A DNA stretch of 64,000 bases from Sisyra terminalis. Lineage: Eukaryota > Arthropoda > Insecta > Neuroptera > Sisyridae. The stretch is from positions 52,463,050-52,527,049 of the forward strand of contig OY292277.1 of assembly GCA_958496175.1 (NCBI GenBank), in the 5' to 3' direction. The stretch's first letter is position 1. Every line of letters begins with the position of its first letter. Made by a program: the position numbers and the translations under genes. Positions 1 to 12,222 of this stretch are shown here, one piece after another. The notes under the pieces were generated by a model that saw nothing but the letters and a program-made list of their open reading frames with translations, made no database searches and was not told the DNA's origin.

Positions 1-909
1 CAATCGTAACGTAGGCAATTGGTAAAACGCTTTATTTTTAAATGTATTTAATATTATTACCATACACAAAAGAATTTAATGAAACCATGAAATGAAATTC
101 GAAATTTGGTTTGTTTGTAAAAACATTTAAAGTATTATTAAATTGTATATATACGAAAAATTCAAGCATATGCTCAACTGTTGATATAGAATAACATAGT
201 ACAAGCTTGAAGGCAAAAATGAGAGAATGGCAGCTCTAAATATATCGTTTAAGGAATTTGGAACCAGTTTGAGGTACTTATTATTTGTTGTCAATTATAA
301 ATACATTAACACCTGTTTTCGAATCCAAAAATTACACTTTTGAATATATCTTTTGTCACACATTTTGGCCTTCAAGCTTTTACTATGCTATTTTATACCA
401 CCCGTTGATAGCAGATAGAGAATCGTTTACAATTTTACACCAACTTGGAATTCAGCCAGTTTCGATCACAATATTGATCATTATGGATCAAAGGTCGATA
501 AATCGAACGAAAATTTCTGTCTACCTGCATTTTTTTGTAGGATTCAGTAACAGGTTTATTGATTTTGATAATGGTTTGTTTTTAGATACATCTTAGGCGT
601 GTTTCACCAAAAATAAGTATTAAGGTCACAAAAAATTCCAATTTAAATAGTTGTACCAATATTCTTATTTTACTTATTGTTCCAATTTAAAGACAGCTTA
701 ACTGTTTTGATAGAAACTTTGTAATTAAGTTCAAATAATTTTTCTTCAGAAGAAAAGTTTGCCTATTTACGTTTAATTATTAATAATAAAAGTTGCATTT
801 AGAGTAAGCCCGATTAAAATAATTAAAAGGACATCCATTAATTGGATAAAATTTGGACTATGTAATTAAATATCTATGTTCTTTTTTAAGATTTCAAACA
901 ATCAGCATA
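1..909. other. No gene recognised
   Basis: AT-rich intergenic DNA. The longest open frame, about 100 codons from 285 on the plus strand, lacks recognisable motifs and has no codon pattern that separates it from chance. Confidence 0.6.
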
Positions 910-917
910 TTTTAAAT

Positions 918-1137
918 CAGGAGTGGCCAACCCAAATTGTATTGCGAGTCATTTGGGAAATGCATCATAACTCCGTGGGCCACCATTAAAGTTATATCTC
1001 GAATTCTTCATACTAAATTTAGATGCACTGTGAACATTTATTATATATTGATTATCGCCACTATGGTCATTATAAAATGTATACATTTTATTAAAGTTTG
1101 GTGCATCTCACGGGTTGGCCACCTCTGACAATCTCTG
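918..1137. mobile_element. hAT-type MITE, 220 bp
   Basis: The left end reads CAGGAGTGGCCAACCC and the right part contains GGGTTGGCCACCTCTG, so the termini are inverted repeats of the CAG...CTG kind usual in hAT elements. Taking the second CTCTG as the true end, the flanks TTTTAAAT (910-917) and ATTTAAAT (1138-1145) match at 7 of 8 bases, which fits an 8-base hAT target duplication. There is no room for a transposase, so the element is non-autonomous. The family assignment is inferred from termini and duplication length only. Confidence 0.65.
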
Positions 1138-1199
1138 ATTTAAATAAACATTTAATAATCTATGTTTTATCTACTTATATAGAATTGTTATGTTGGTTT

Positions 1200-1587
1200 G
1201 TGTAGATATCAAAAATTCTAAAAGTTTTGCATCCATTTAGCTCAAATTTTTTCACGATATTTAATCCGCTTTAATGATTGTTTTTATCTTTTCTTGCGTC
1301 AGTAATATACCTACGATCGCAAAAAAATGGGTTTTTCAACGGTCAATACAATAATCGTTAACTGCCAATACTTTATTATGATCGTATGGGGATTTTTAGA
1401 GGTAGAGGTTCTCAAAACGTAATTGATCTATGTATATATTGTAGGTGAGTTATAATTGGTACAACGAAGGATGCTGCGGGTTGATAAGGGAGGTGATTCT
1501 AATAATTCTCAAGGTTTTTTTTCCTAAATTCAATTTATCTATTTACAACTATTGGCTGGCAGGACAACGTCTGCCAGGTTTTGCTAG
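1200..1587 (+). mobile_element. Helitron 3' end (left boundary unknown)
   Basis: CTGGCAG (1556-1562) and CTGCCAG (1571-1577) form a perfect 7-base stem with the 8-base loop GACAACGT. Ten bases later the sequence ends in CTAG at 1584-1587, followed by T. A hairpin about 10 bases before a CTRR end, inserted next to T, is the diagnostic Helitron 3' terminus. The body upstream is non-coding. I could not find a convincing TC 5' end, so the start given is a guess. Confidence 0.55.
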
Positions 1588-3016
1588 TTCTTTAATATTC
1601 AAAAAAAAAAAATAGACTGAAACTTGATTTCTTTATCAATAATATATTGTACTAAATTTGTAGTAAAATGTAAGTTTATTTTCACAAGATGCGTGCAAAA
1701 TTTTGGAACTTATTAAAAAATTTACGATTTATTTAAAATGTACTCATTAACTTAATTATAGATTTTTCAATTATCTTTACATAATTCATTGAAAACTTTA
1801 CTAAACATCTTTAACAATTTAAAATCTAATTTCCCAATCGGTAAAGGTATAAATTTTTCAATTTTGTTATCTCCATTTCACTAATGAAACAATAATCTTG
1901 CAACTACAAATGAAATAATAGTCAATTTCGCTGAAATCCGTTCAGCATTTATGGGTTATCGAATTTATAATGGATGTTAGAATAATATTACTTTCAAACA
2001 CCCATTTCCAAGTTGGAATTATATTATGCATATTGGCATGGACTTGATCTCTTTAAAGCTCGACTTGAAGACCAAACCAATCAGATTAGTGTCCTTTATC
2101 CTTCCCGTCGTCCGCCTGCAGAGGAAGCACAGAAAATACTCAAACGTCGCACAATCGTACTCCCAAATGCAATATTATTTTAATAAACTCCCACCAAATC
2201 GTATTATTGCACAAATGTTTTCCCATATATCGCCTCAACTCGAACGCTAGTATTTCTTTATTGGCATTTTTTCTACTGAAAATTGAAAAATCCTCATATA
2301 TTTACTTTTTTTTTTTGGTGGATATATGGAGTTATTTTAATTAAAAAATGAACAGGTATCAGACGTAACCGTAAAATTAGGGAGTACGGTTCGAATTGTG
2401 GTTCGTGAAATGCATTAAGTGCACGAGTTTTGAAGCCGTGAGGCTTCGAATGAATTAAGAGTAAGGTGCGTTTTAAATTGTTGTGTAGTATGTCCAAAGT
2501 GGACCAAATTGATCAAATCAAAAATTATGTCAATTGACTGTTTTTTCAACGAAAAATTTATCGAAAAAATGAGGAACTTATAGTTTAAAATTACATTTGT
2601 CGGCCGTTTAATGTTATGAATGAAGAAGTTTTCAATCCAGTCGATGATTCTTAAAGCGCTACTTTCAATGGCTCACGTTATCTCGTTTGGTCTACTGTAA
2701 AATATCGGATGTAATCACCCGGAGGCTCAGACGTCTATATTCCATTAAAAAAAGCGACATGGCAGTTTGGTCGTTGCCGTTCAACTAACGACCGATATGA
2801 ATAGGCCGTCTTCCTTCCATGAATAATAATGGACATTTCAACGCCATTCAAGCATAAAGTATTGAAATCATTTACTCTTTATGTCCCTTAATTTGATGAA
2901 TGTGCATCAAAAAGGAAAAAAAAACACGAGACAAACATGAAAAGAATCCAAGAAAAAAGCTTTTCTCTGGAAACTCAATAGAAAATATTTTACCAACCAA
3001 AAAAAAGTTATCTATA
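1588..3016. other. No gene recognised
   Basis: Intergenic. A 74-codon plus-strand frame at 2026-2250 has slightly less AT-rich sequence but no motif I recognise. The remainder is homopolymer-rich non-coding DNA. Confidence 0.55.
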
Positions 3017-5436
3017 TCTATACTAATATATAAAATTCTTACGTCTGTCTGTACATTTCGATTTTGAACCCAATTTTAGGGTAAATATTTGTTTCAAGAC
3101 GCCCTTATTCCAAATTTAATATTTTTAAAATTTTTGTCTGTCTGTCTGTCTGTCTGTGTGTCCCGATTTAACTAAAGATTGGAACAACCGAATTTAATGA
3201 AATTTGGTATTAAGATACAACACAATTTTCCACAGACTATAGGCTACTTATCATTCCAAAAAAAATATTAAGGGAAGGTATTCCCTAAGGATGAAAACAT
3301 AAATTTTTACACTAGACAGGTAAGTTATATATCATTGGAAAGGTAATTAAAAGTTAGAAAATAAACTGTAAAAATATTTTTAGTTGAACTGATATAAAAA
3401 GCACAGTAAATTCGATTTAAATTTTAAAAAATTGCCTCTCTGAAATATAAACCTTTATATATCATGGACACATAGTTGATATTAATAGCGTAATCGCTTA
3501 CGTATCGGTCATTCTGATCCTCCTAATTATAAAGATGTGGGTTCGAATCTCACAGTAATTTTTTTTTTTTTTTACAAAATTGTTGTAAATAGACCCTTAG
3601 AGTTACTCAATATTGAAATATTAACAAAAAAAAATATTTGTAGTAGTAATAATAATAATAGTAATAAAACTTTAAGTAAATACGTTTTTAAAACCGTGCA
3701 TACATAAAATCCTGTAATGATGAAATTTTAATATTCGATGTATTCCTTATAAGAAGTAGACATTTGATACGAATTTTTTTTTGAAAATTCCTACCCTAAA
3801 AGAGTAAAAGGGGTGACTAAGTTTGTATGAGAAAATGATAAGTTAATCAACAATGAAAAATTTTGAATTTAATAACTGTAATTAATAAATAAATAACTAA
3901 TTAATTATAAGTTTCTGTTTTTGTTATATTATTTTAATAACAACGTGTTAAATAAAGTTATTTCACTTAATTAGTATGAAAGTTTAGGTAGTAGGTACTT
4001 ATACGAAAAAACCAAAGAGGCAGTTTTTAATTTTTGTTTGTTTTTCAACAGTCAATTTTTTTTAAAATCTTTTTTTTTAGGACCAATGATTGTGACCTGG
4101 AGCAATTATTAAACATTAAGTGAGCAATTTTTCGTCATATATTTTGTCATATCAATCAAAAAATAAAATCTTCCAAACCAACTTTTCTTCGGTATTTAGA
4201 AAAATTTGAAAATCAATTATTGTTCTTGAAAATATATAAAATATTCTTATTTCCTTCCACGTTTTCTATCTGTTTCTAACAATTTTGTGTGTACAACGTC
4301 TAAATGTGCGAAATCGAATTGCTTATTAGTAATGATGATCAAAATAAAGAAGGTCATAATTTTTTTCGTTTTACATTGTATTTTCCAAAAAAAAAGCAAA
4401 ATTATGTCGATGAAATTTGGAAAATGTTTTTCTTATACGATGCAGACATATAATAAGAAAGGATTTTTTGATAATTCCTTCTCTAAAAGAGTGAAAAATG
4501 GTGACAAAGTTTGTACGGCATAACATCTAATAAACAATCGAAATTTCAAATTTAATTATCAAAGTATGTTCGTTATAGACGAAACATTTTATCGCCTAAA
4601 ATAAAACAATGTTGATTTATTATTAGATTCAAAAACGTAGGATCTACTTAAAAATTTATATATCTGAAAAAGGTTAAGTTCATAAGTGAGCATTAAGTTT
4701 TTTGGCTTTCACATATTGTAATCCTAAAAATCCGAAATACGTATTCACAAATAAATACATTAGTGAGCGAATATCGAGTAGCGAGCAATTCGGCGAGCTA
4801 AAAGAAAATGGTTTAACTATATAGTTGAAATTCAAATATTTTAAGAATAAGTACATAGATACACAATGGTTATACTTGATTATGGAGGAACTGGGTTTCG
4901 TGCAATTTAACAAATTTTAATTTCGCGGTAGTTTAGTACATTGCAGTAGTGAAATAGTTTCGAGAAAAGTGTTCATTCGAGAGTCGAGACAATGAAATGT
5001 GATTTTTATTAATATTCTAAATTTCTAGGCGAGTGTTTTGATAACTTTTGACTGTTTTAAGTTATAATAACGGCTGACTTTATGGAACTTAACGATAGTT
5101 TTTATTTATGTATAGATGCTGATTGATTTACGGATTAATTGGTTCACGGTAGGTATACCTACCGTAGGTATACGCAATAGACATACTCTTTTTAGATATT
5201 TATAAATATTTTTTGAAAATTAATTGATCATTATATACAAATATTTTAATCTAAGTATCAGTTTATAAAATGTGTATTTTTAAGGTTGACAAAATAGTGT
5301 TTTCAGGTATGATTATGTTTTTCGTAAAAGAAATAAGAAAAATCATAATTTTCATATACCACCACAAATAGCAAATTTAAAAAGATAATAAATTCTACAC
5401 CTACGTTACGCAGACGAAGTCGCGGGGATCAGCTAG
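3017..5436 (+). mobile_element. Non-autonomous Helitron, 2.42 kb, copy 1
   Basis: The element starts TCTATACTAATATATAAAAT at 3017 after an A (3016) and ends CAGCTAG at 5436 before a T (5437), so it sits between A and T with no target duplication, as Helitrons do. Just before the end, CGC-A-GAC (5409-5415) pairs with GTCGCG across a GAA loop, giving the 3' hairpin. A GTCT microsatellite lies at about 3137-3163. No Rep/helicase reading frame is present, so it depends on an autonomous partner. About 1 kb of the body aligns with the minus-strand copy at 40968-42353, which confirms the boundaries. Two stretches inside it (about 3717-3900 and 4407-4560) resemble each other, suggesting an old internal duplication. 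Confidence 0.8.
3482..3574 (+). promoter_or_regulatory. tRNA-like Pol III A/B box with T-run, inside Helitron
   Basis: TAGCGTAATCGC (from 3486) resembles a tRNA A box and GGGTTCGAATC (3539-3549) is a near-perfect B box. They are about 50 bases apart, within the normal range for tRNA-type promoters. A run of 16 T at 3559-3574 would terminate Pol III. The sequence does not fold into a good complete cloverleaf, so it is a tRNA-derived relic or promoter rather than a working tRNA. The second Helitron copy has lost the boxes. Confidence 0.5.
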
Positions 5437-7749
5437 TTCACTTATAAACTTCATAAATCCAATATGAAGCATTGAAATCACTAAAAATTAAAGAATAGAT
5501 TGTAAGATAATCGCAATATTTGTGCTTGGCAAATCAAACATTTGTTGAACAAGTCGTGGATCAATCATCCCCGTACATACGCACATTATAAATTTATGCA
5601 ACGTGGATGGATGTTTGTTGATGTTTCACATTAATGATCCAGAAACAATAAACAAAAGAGGTACAAGACCTACCCTTGAGCGAGACACATGCTTACACAA
5701 TAATAAACAGTGAAGTGATGAATTAAAGTGTTTTCCCATTGTCGAGTGTCATCAAAAACACAATTATTCATAACATATTGTTGGTACCTAGTTCGCAAAT
5801 GTAGTAGTAGTAGTAGTAGTAGGCACCTATTTACCTACTAGGCAGAAGGTAGGTAGGTATTAAGTGATCTACACGATGTCGAGATAATACGAACATATAT
5901 TAATGAGAAGCTCGGAATTGTATTGTGCTATTACATAAAAGCGTTTGTGTACCTCCAGCAATAATATAAGAATAATAGACAACTCGAAAAGACAATCATT
6001 CGTCAAGCACTATACTGGGGCTGCAAAATATGCATTTTAGTTAACTGTACCACCGACTCTTGGCATCAATACGTGCTTCAGTAAAATAATTAGTTTGTTC
6101 TTGAAAATTTCAAAACGTTTAAACGTTAATATACACGCGGATATTCGTATGAAAAACGATAAGCTTTGTATGGAAACTTGAAAAGTTTCATGGTGACCAA
6201 TTGGATTTTTTAAAAAGCGGCCAGTCCTTAGATTAATTTTGCAAAAGTAAACAATTGTCAACAAAGATATTTTCATTATTTCATGATACAATTTATGAAT
6301 GAATTTTATTGAGCTCTGAATATATTTTTTTTAAAATACACTTTTACTGAAACTTGTCCTATTTTATTCAATGGTCAACATTTTTTGCTTAAGATTAAAA
6401 TTTTCCACTTTCATGTACAAACGCTAAAAAACTCTGAAGTTAATCTACCTGGTTGCAAAAGTATCTCATTAAATTATTAGAATTTTTTTGGTCTTTTCCC
6501 CAAAAATTATTGTAAATAAAAAAAGAAATTATAAAACTTCTGATTTGTATTAAATAATTCTTGAATTATCTACAATTCAATTGATACTTTGAATAAAAAT
6601 AGTACTCTAGAATATTATCTATTTTTTAATTGAAAAAAAAAAGAATTTTCTTTATGAAATAATAAAAAGACTTATATAAACGAAGAATCGACATTAAAGT
6701 TTTAGTTGATGAAGGGATTTCATTAGTTCATGTATGTCCATATTGATTAAAAGTTTAAATCACAAATTTTGCTATAATTACTTTGAAAATGCAACTAAGA
6801 AGACAATTTTAGGTAAAAAAACCCTAAAAATTCTTTTGAAAATATTCTACTTATTACAATTATAAAAAATTATCGATAGATTTTAAGAATAAAAGGTAAA
6901 CTCCAAAATAATGAGGCGAATGTAAATTTCTATATTAGGATAATTTTAGGGTTTAAATATAATATTGATACTAAGATTAATTAATAATCTAATTCACATT
7001 TAAATTTCAAAGTTTTCTAGACTCTGAATTTGCGTTTTCGATAAACGATATGAGAGACTTATGGTAACTGAAATTTGAAATAAATACGTTACAGTCCCTG
7101 GCCATATCATTAGATGCACTTATGATTGAACTTAGGGACGCACAAGTTCTACTAAATTAAATTTAATATTGTTTTCTTTTTACATGATAAAAAGTTGAGT
7201 TGATTTTTAATAAATAAATTTTCTGGATAAGGGTACAACCTTGTTTACTATCCTTATTACCCTGCTTTATGCTAAGAGCCTTGATTTGAAACCCATTGAA
7301 AATATGTAGAAATAACTGAAGAATAAAGTAGCTAAGAGGTGGTTACAACAGAAAAATAATCCTTAGAAAAACATTTTCATATAGAATCAGCATTCACAAA
7401 TACAGCAGACGGTATTGTCCTTCACATATAGCATAATTCGCACAATGGGAACTTAAATTCAATTAAATATTAACTAATTCAGCTTGCTATAATTTAGGAG
7501 ATATTTAATTAATTTGATGATAAAAATTTATTTCTTAATAAATATAATTTTTGGTCACGCTAAGTGGTAATAAGCATAATAAATAAAATTTAAACAGGAA
7601 AGTTAGGCCCAATCAAAAATAAGAACCCAAAATAAAATAGCTCTTATTTCAGGTCTCATACAAAACCTATAGTGCGTCTATTATTATGGCCAGAGACGGT
7701 AATTTCGATTTGATCAATAGATCGTTGGTCTACAAATAATTACATCGAG
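5437..7749. other. No gene recognised
   Basis: Intergenic DNA with a (GTA)n microsatellite at 5801-5822 and a short AGGTAGGTAGGTA run nearby. An 84-codon minus-strand frame at 6037-6291 shows nothing recognisable. Confidence 0.6.
5801..5822. repeat. (GTA)n microsatellite
   Basis: Seven perfect GTA units and a partial one. Confidence 0.9.
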
Positions 7750-8120
7750 TGGAAGAACTAAGCAGAAAAAAATAGAGATTGCGTTCCCACCTTCGGTCAA
7801 TCACAGCTGAGTATTCAAAGATCATTGATAGAACCTTGAAGAAAGAGAGGGCGTTCCCAACAACACTCAATCACAGCTGGGTGATCGAAAATCAAAGAAA
7901 GAATCAAGCAGAAAACGTACAGAGGGCGTTACCACCAACAGCAAATTACAGCTGATTGATCGAAAATCAGTTTAAGAACCTTGAAGAAAAACGTACAGTG
8001 GGTGTGTCCACTAACAGCCAATGATAGCTGGATTGTTTAAAATCAGGGGAAGAACCAAGCAGAAAATATAAAGAGGGTGTTCCCACCAATAGCAAATTAC
8101 AGCCGAATGATCGAATATTA
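7750..8120. repeat. Five-unit tandem array, ~75 bp period
   Basis: The phrase GGGCGTTCCCACCAACAGC and the following AATTACAGCTG recur at about 7781, 7851, 7926, 8003 and 8077. Each unit also carries GAACC(T/A)(T/A)G(A/C)AGAAA. Units are 69-77 bases and roughly 75-85% alike, so the array is old. It does not encode a continuous reading frame. I see no link to a transposon end. Confidence 0.75.
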
Positions 8121-10518
8121 CTCGTAAATATTGAAAATTACTGTTTTTGATCGTATTGTTGATACCGTACGACTGATACTCATTTTTAAAAATAAATTTG
8201 GTGCTCAGAAAATCAATCAAAGAGATCGTTTTATCTAACACAATATTTACATTAAAATCTTCACTTATATTCTTTGGAATTTTATTTTGTTATGAATTTA
8301 CGATACCTCTGGCGTGTATTTTATTATATTTTCGTTCAATAGATGAACTTTTTATGGTCTTTTAAGCTACGATTCCTTTTTTTTTCGATAATCACGAGAT
8401 TATTCTTTTAAAATTTTTTTTATTCAAATAATGAAATGTTTATGTTAACAATTCACTAAAGTTGTTAAGGCGACTTTTCCCTTGCAACGTAATACGCTGG
8501 CGGGCACATATATGAGAAACACTTTAATGTTTTCTATTTCATTCTCTCGTTCGTTAAATCTTATAGAATTATATGTTTTTCTCTTTTAACTATCGCATTT
8601 CCGTTTCATAAAATATTAAGTCTCAAAGATGCTAAAGAATTTTCACTTCTTAAATATTCTTATGTCCATATAAAATCTTTATAACGTTATGGAAACAATT
8701 TACTGAAATATTAATAATTTCCTCACCCACATTTTACATCAGTTTAAATCAAAAATGCATTCTTTCTTTGATATATAAACATAACAAAATGTTAGTTTTC
8801 AAGTTGTAATGGTTTCTAATAAACTCAACTGTCCAAAACATGTAAGAATTGTGACATAATAAAAGCCACTAAATTAATCCATAAATCTTTTCTTGGTATG
8901 AAAAAAATTCCCAAAAATATTAATAGAGGAATTAAAACTAATGAAAATTTTTATTGAAATTGGGCAGTTCTGGAATTCTGGAACTAAATTAAATCTAACT
9001 AATAGAGAACAAAGAAGGTAAGTTACTTTAATCAATTGAGAGATTTTTTTTATTGGAAATAAATTGTAGTTACTTATTCTTCCTCTTTTATCTTTCCACC
9101 CCTATAGATTTAGTGATATGATTTTCCTCGTTTCCGCACTAGTTGATAATTCTAGTTGTAATCAGTATAAAAAACATTAAGATGGATTACAGGTTGGGCT
9201 TAAAACTTTGAAGTGCAACGATTTAAGAATGCCAAAATTTCCAGAAAGCTTTGAGACTTCAGGTAATTTATAAAAATATTTATTCTATCTGTCGATTAAA
9301 TTTTCACTTTTGCATGGGAAAATTTTTATCTTAAGCAACAAAACATGTTAAATAAACTTTATTCATTCAGCCTATAATGAAATGAACCTAAGACAAAGCC
9401 AATTTTCAAACAAAACCGAAGAAAAGGAAAACGGAAAAATTCAGTTAATAGTATTACTCTTTAAAGAATTCTCAATCGATTCTAGAACTTCTTTTTGTTT
9501 ACCATGAAAAACTAGTAAAAACACTGCAGAAATTAACTAAAAAAAATATTAAATAAAAACAAAAATTTAAGTACATTGAAGTCTGAGCAGTAATGAATGC
9601 ATTTTTATTGGTTTCATAAATGGATGTTAAGTTCTTTGATTACAAATTTACAGCTCTATTTTCTTCATTGAGAATCCAAATAAATGTCAACTTATGCAAT
9701 TCAAAGCTTAGACAAAAATAATTAAAACAAACTATTGAAAAATTATAATAAAAATTAACAAAATTAGTTTTAAGTTTAAATATTTTACCCTTGTTTTTAT
9801 GTAGCGGTTTACTATTTATAAAACTGCAGATTATTTCTAGATTCGACTTAAAAAATTGAAAAATCAAATTTCCTTACAATCTTTATAGTAAATTTAACTT
9901 GAAGTTAAGGAATAATTAAGAAAAATTTCAAGGTTTGAACATTGAATCTGCTGCAAAATTGCTGCTTTATTTTTTACTTTTTAATACCTATTTTTATTAA
10001 TAATTAATCGTTAGACATTGTCCTTTAGTTTGTTAAACTAATTTTTCAAAAACAATAACTTTTTTAAAAACCAAATATAACTAAAATTTCAAAAGCTAAG
10101 ACCATAAAATCCACTGCTAAAACTACAGACTTGGAAAGTTTTGTAGGGCCTGAAGGGATATATTTATATTTAATGATTCAAAAACCTTAAAAATTCCTCT
10201 TGAATTCAGCTTCTATTGAATATTAGCGAAAGCTCTATTGGAACTATAGTACATAAGAATTTTTTTTGGAATTTCATATATTCAACGAAACCCAAATTGC
10301 CTTTAAATTTGTTTTCGATTTGGACGACTTGTAATAAAAGTTTACGAAAAACTAAGTTGACATTTGGCTTTCGTATTGGAGTTGGAAAGCTTGGAGCTTT
10401 CTGGTTTAAATTCAATACATAAACGAATCTTAGCAAAGAATTTGCTTTTACAATCAATGATCGAATGTACGAAGAAATAATTAATTTTCTACTGCAGTCG
10501 ATTCTTAAATCAAACCAA
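8121..10518. other. No gene recognised
   Basis: Intergenic DNA. The overlapping short frames near 10206-10535 on both strands look like chance openings, the minus one starting inside the end of the ORF described next. Confidence 0.55.
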
Positions 10519-10803
10519 CTAAATTTCATATTCATTTTTGGTTATTGAACGAACGAAAAACTTCAAAAAATGATCATTAAATTCAAAATATTTCTCACGA
10601 AAAAGTTTTAGTGCTCTAAGTAATTCTATTTCCACGATTTGATCAAAATTATATTTCAGTAGATTCGCAAATATTTTTAAAACAGTTACTCCATCTATAT
10701 TTCTACCTAATTTTATTCTATTTACATTCATAAAATATTCATTTTCTGTTTCTTTTAATCCTTTTTGTTGCAGTTTTTGTTCCAAAATTGTCATCAACTC
10801 CAT
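10519..10803 (-). CDS. Unknown 94-codon ORF, possible exon
   Basis: I do not recognise this protein. It is the best non-transposon-like open frame in the window: charged and hydrophobic residues are well mixed, with phrases such as MELMTILEQKLQQKG near the start, VLKIFANLLKYNFDQIVEIE in the middle and FFVRSITKNEYEI before the TAG stop. It looks soluble and helical, with no signal peptide or membrane segment. Just upstream on the same strand lies AAATAAATTAG, which could be a splice acceptor, so the ATG may be internal to an exon that begins about 7 bases earlier. There is no promoter or neighbour gene to support it. It could be a single exon of a host gene, a fragment of an old mobile element, or chance. 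Confidence 0.25.
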   Translation of the reverse strand: MELMTILEQKLQQKGLKETENEYFMNVNRIKLGRNIDGVTVLKIFANLLKYNFDQIVEIELLRALKLFREKYFEFNDHFLKFFVRSITKNEYEI

Positions 10804-12222
10804 CGGGTTTCTAATTTATTTCAAAAACTGTAATTTTACTGTTTTATAACATTAAAATACAAATCAAAGAATTATAAAACTAGGATTATTTTTTAATATG
10901 AACCAATTGAAATTGAAGTTTAATTTATTGTGGTAAATACATCCTCTTCTCCATCATTTTGTATTTATTAATCGAGAGAAAAAAAAAACCGCACTTGTGG
11001 TTAAATAAAAAAATATTTTTCGGTTAAATCCCATATTATTTACATAAAAAGCTCTATGATTGCAAGCTTTGTTGAACGTTTTCAATAAATAAATGAAAAC
11101 GTTTAGATCAAAGGATTTTAATCATACTTGAAATGCATTCGAAAACAGTTGGAAAAATGAATTCATAATGAAAATATATTCAACAAAACAAATTTTGTAA
11201 AGGCAAAGTGGCCACTTAAAACGAAAGTTGAACAAATTTGTTCATCAACGTTTGAATAATATTTTAATATAAACAGTAATATTAATTTATATGGAAAAAA
11301 AAACTACGTTTGAGAAGCACAAGCATATATGCGAGTCGGTTATAGATTATTTCACAACATGAAGGGTTAAGTAATAGGCAAACATTTGCTTTGAGGGTTA
11401 AATAATCAACATTGTTAGAAATATGCACGTATGGTTGAAAATAATTAAACACAATATCAATGATTCGTCGCATAGACATTCATCAAACAGTTCAAGCACT
11501 CGTTAGTTGGGACAAGATGAGGAATATATATATATCACATTTAATTTAATCAAAACACCAAAGGAAAGAAACTCCCGCTCTATGAGTATTTCATTTAACG
11601 TAATTGAAAATTAAATTTATATTATTAATTAATTAAATCACATAGCCCAGAAATTGTATTGTTCTCTATTGTTTTTGAATCTAAACTGATAAGTTTTCCA
11701 CGTTTCGAATTTGTGTCTCTCAATTAATTTAATGAAACTAGTGTCTTATCAAAGCTTCAAGTTGATTTTAATTAGAAAGCTTTGTCGTGAAAGAAAAAAA
11801 TAAGTTTATATTTTTGGAGATTTATTTATTTGATTTGTTTGAACGGTGAGCATAGCAAATTGGTCCCAATCCAAAAATTTATTTGGGGCTAAAGGATTTG
11901 TGTTTCAAAAGGGTTCAGTTTGGTGGTCGTAAGTGAACGACACCGTTGCCTATCGTTCACTTTGTGGTTGCCACCCCTATTTCAAAGTACGAGTACATAC
12001 CGTTCTATTTCATTATAACCTTGTGAATATTGTAAACATTTTATGTTTATAACTATTAAAGTTTTGACTTTAATTGAAGTTGGTGTATTAAAAGTTTTCA
12101 TGACTGCAATAATTGGGATTCTGAAAGTTTGGGACCGGCATGAAATGGATTATTGCTATAACTCATGTCTAAAAATTATGATTTAATTTTGTTTCTTGTA
12201 AGCATTTTTTTTTCAAATGCCA
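10804..12222. other. No gene recognised
   Basis: Intergenic AT-rich DNA. A 65-codon minus-strand frame at 11282-11479 shows no features. Confidence 0.6.

Noticed and set aside
285..596. 103-codon plus-strand ORF
   Set aside because: Composition matches translated AT-rich noise and no motif or neighbouring signal supports it.
2026..2250. 74-codon ORF with basic N-terminal part
   Set aside because: Considered as a retrotransposon scrap, but no recognisable motif could be found.
3482..3558. A functional tRNA gene
   Set aside because: Acceptor and anticodon stems do not form well; only the promoter boxes are convincing.
7750..8120. CRISPR array
   Set aside because: The repeated units are contiguous and diverged, with no constant repeat and unique spacer pattern, and the DNA is eukaryotic.
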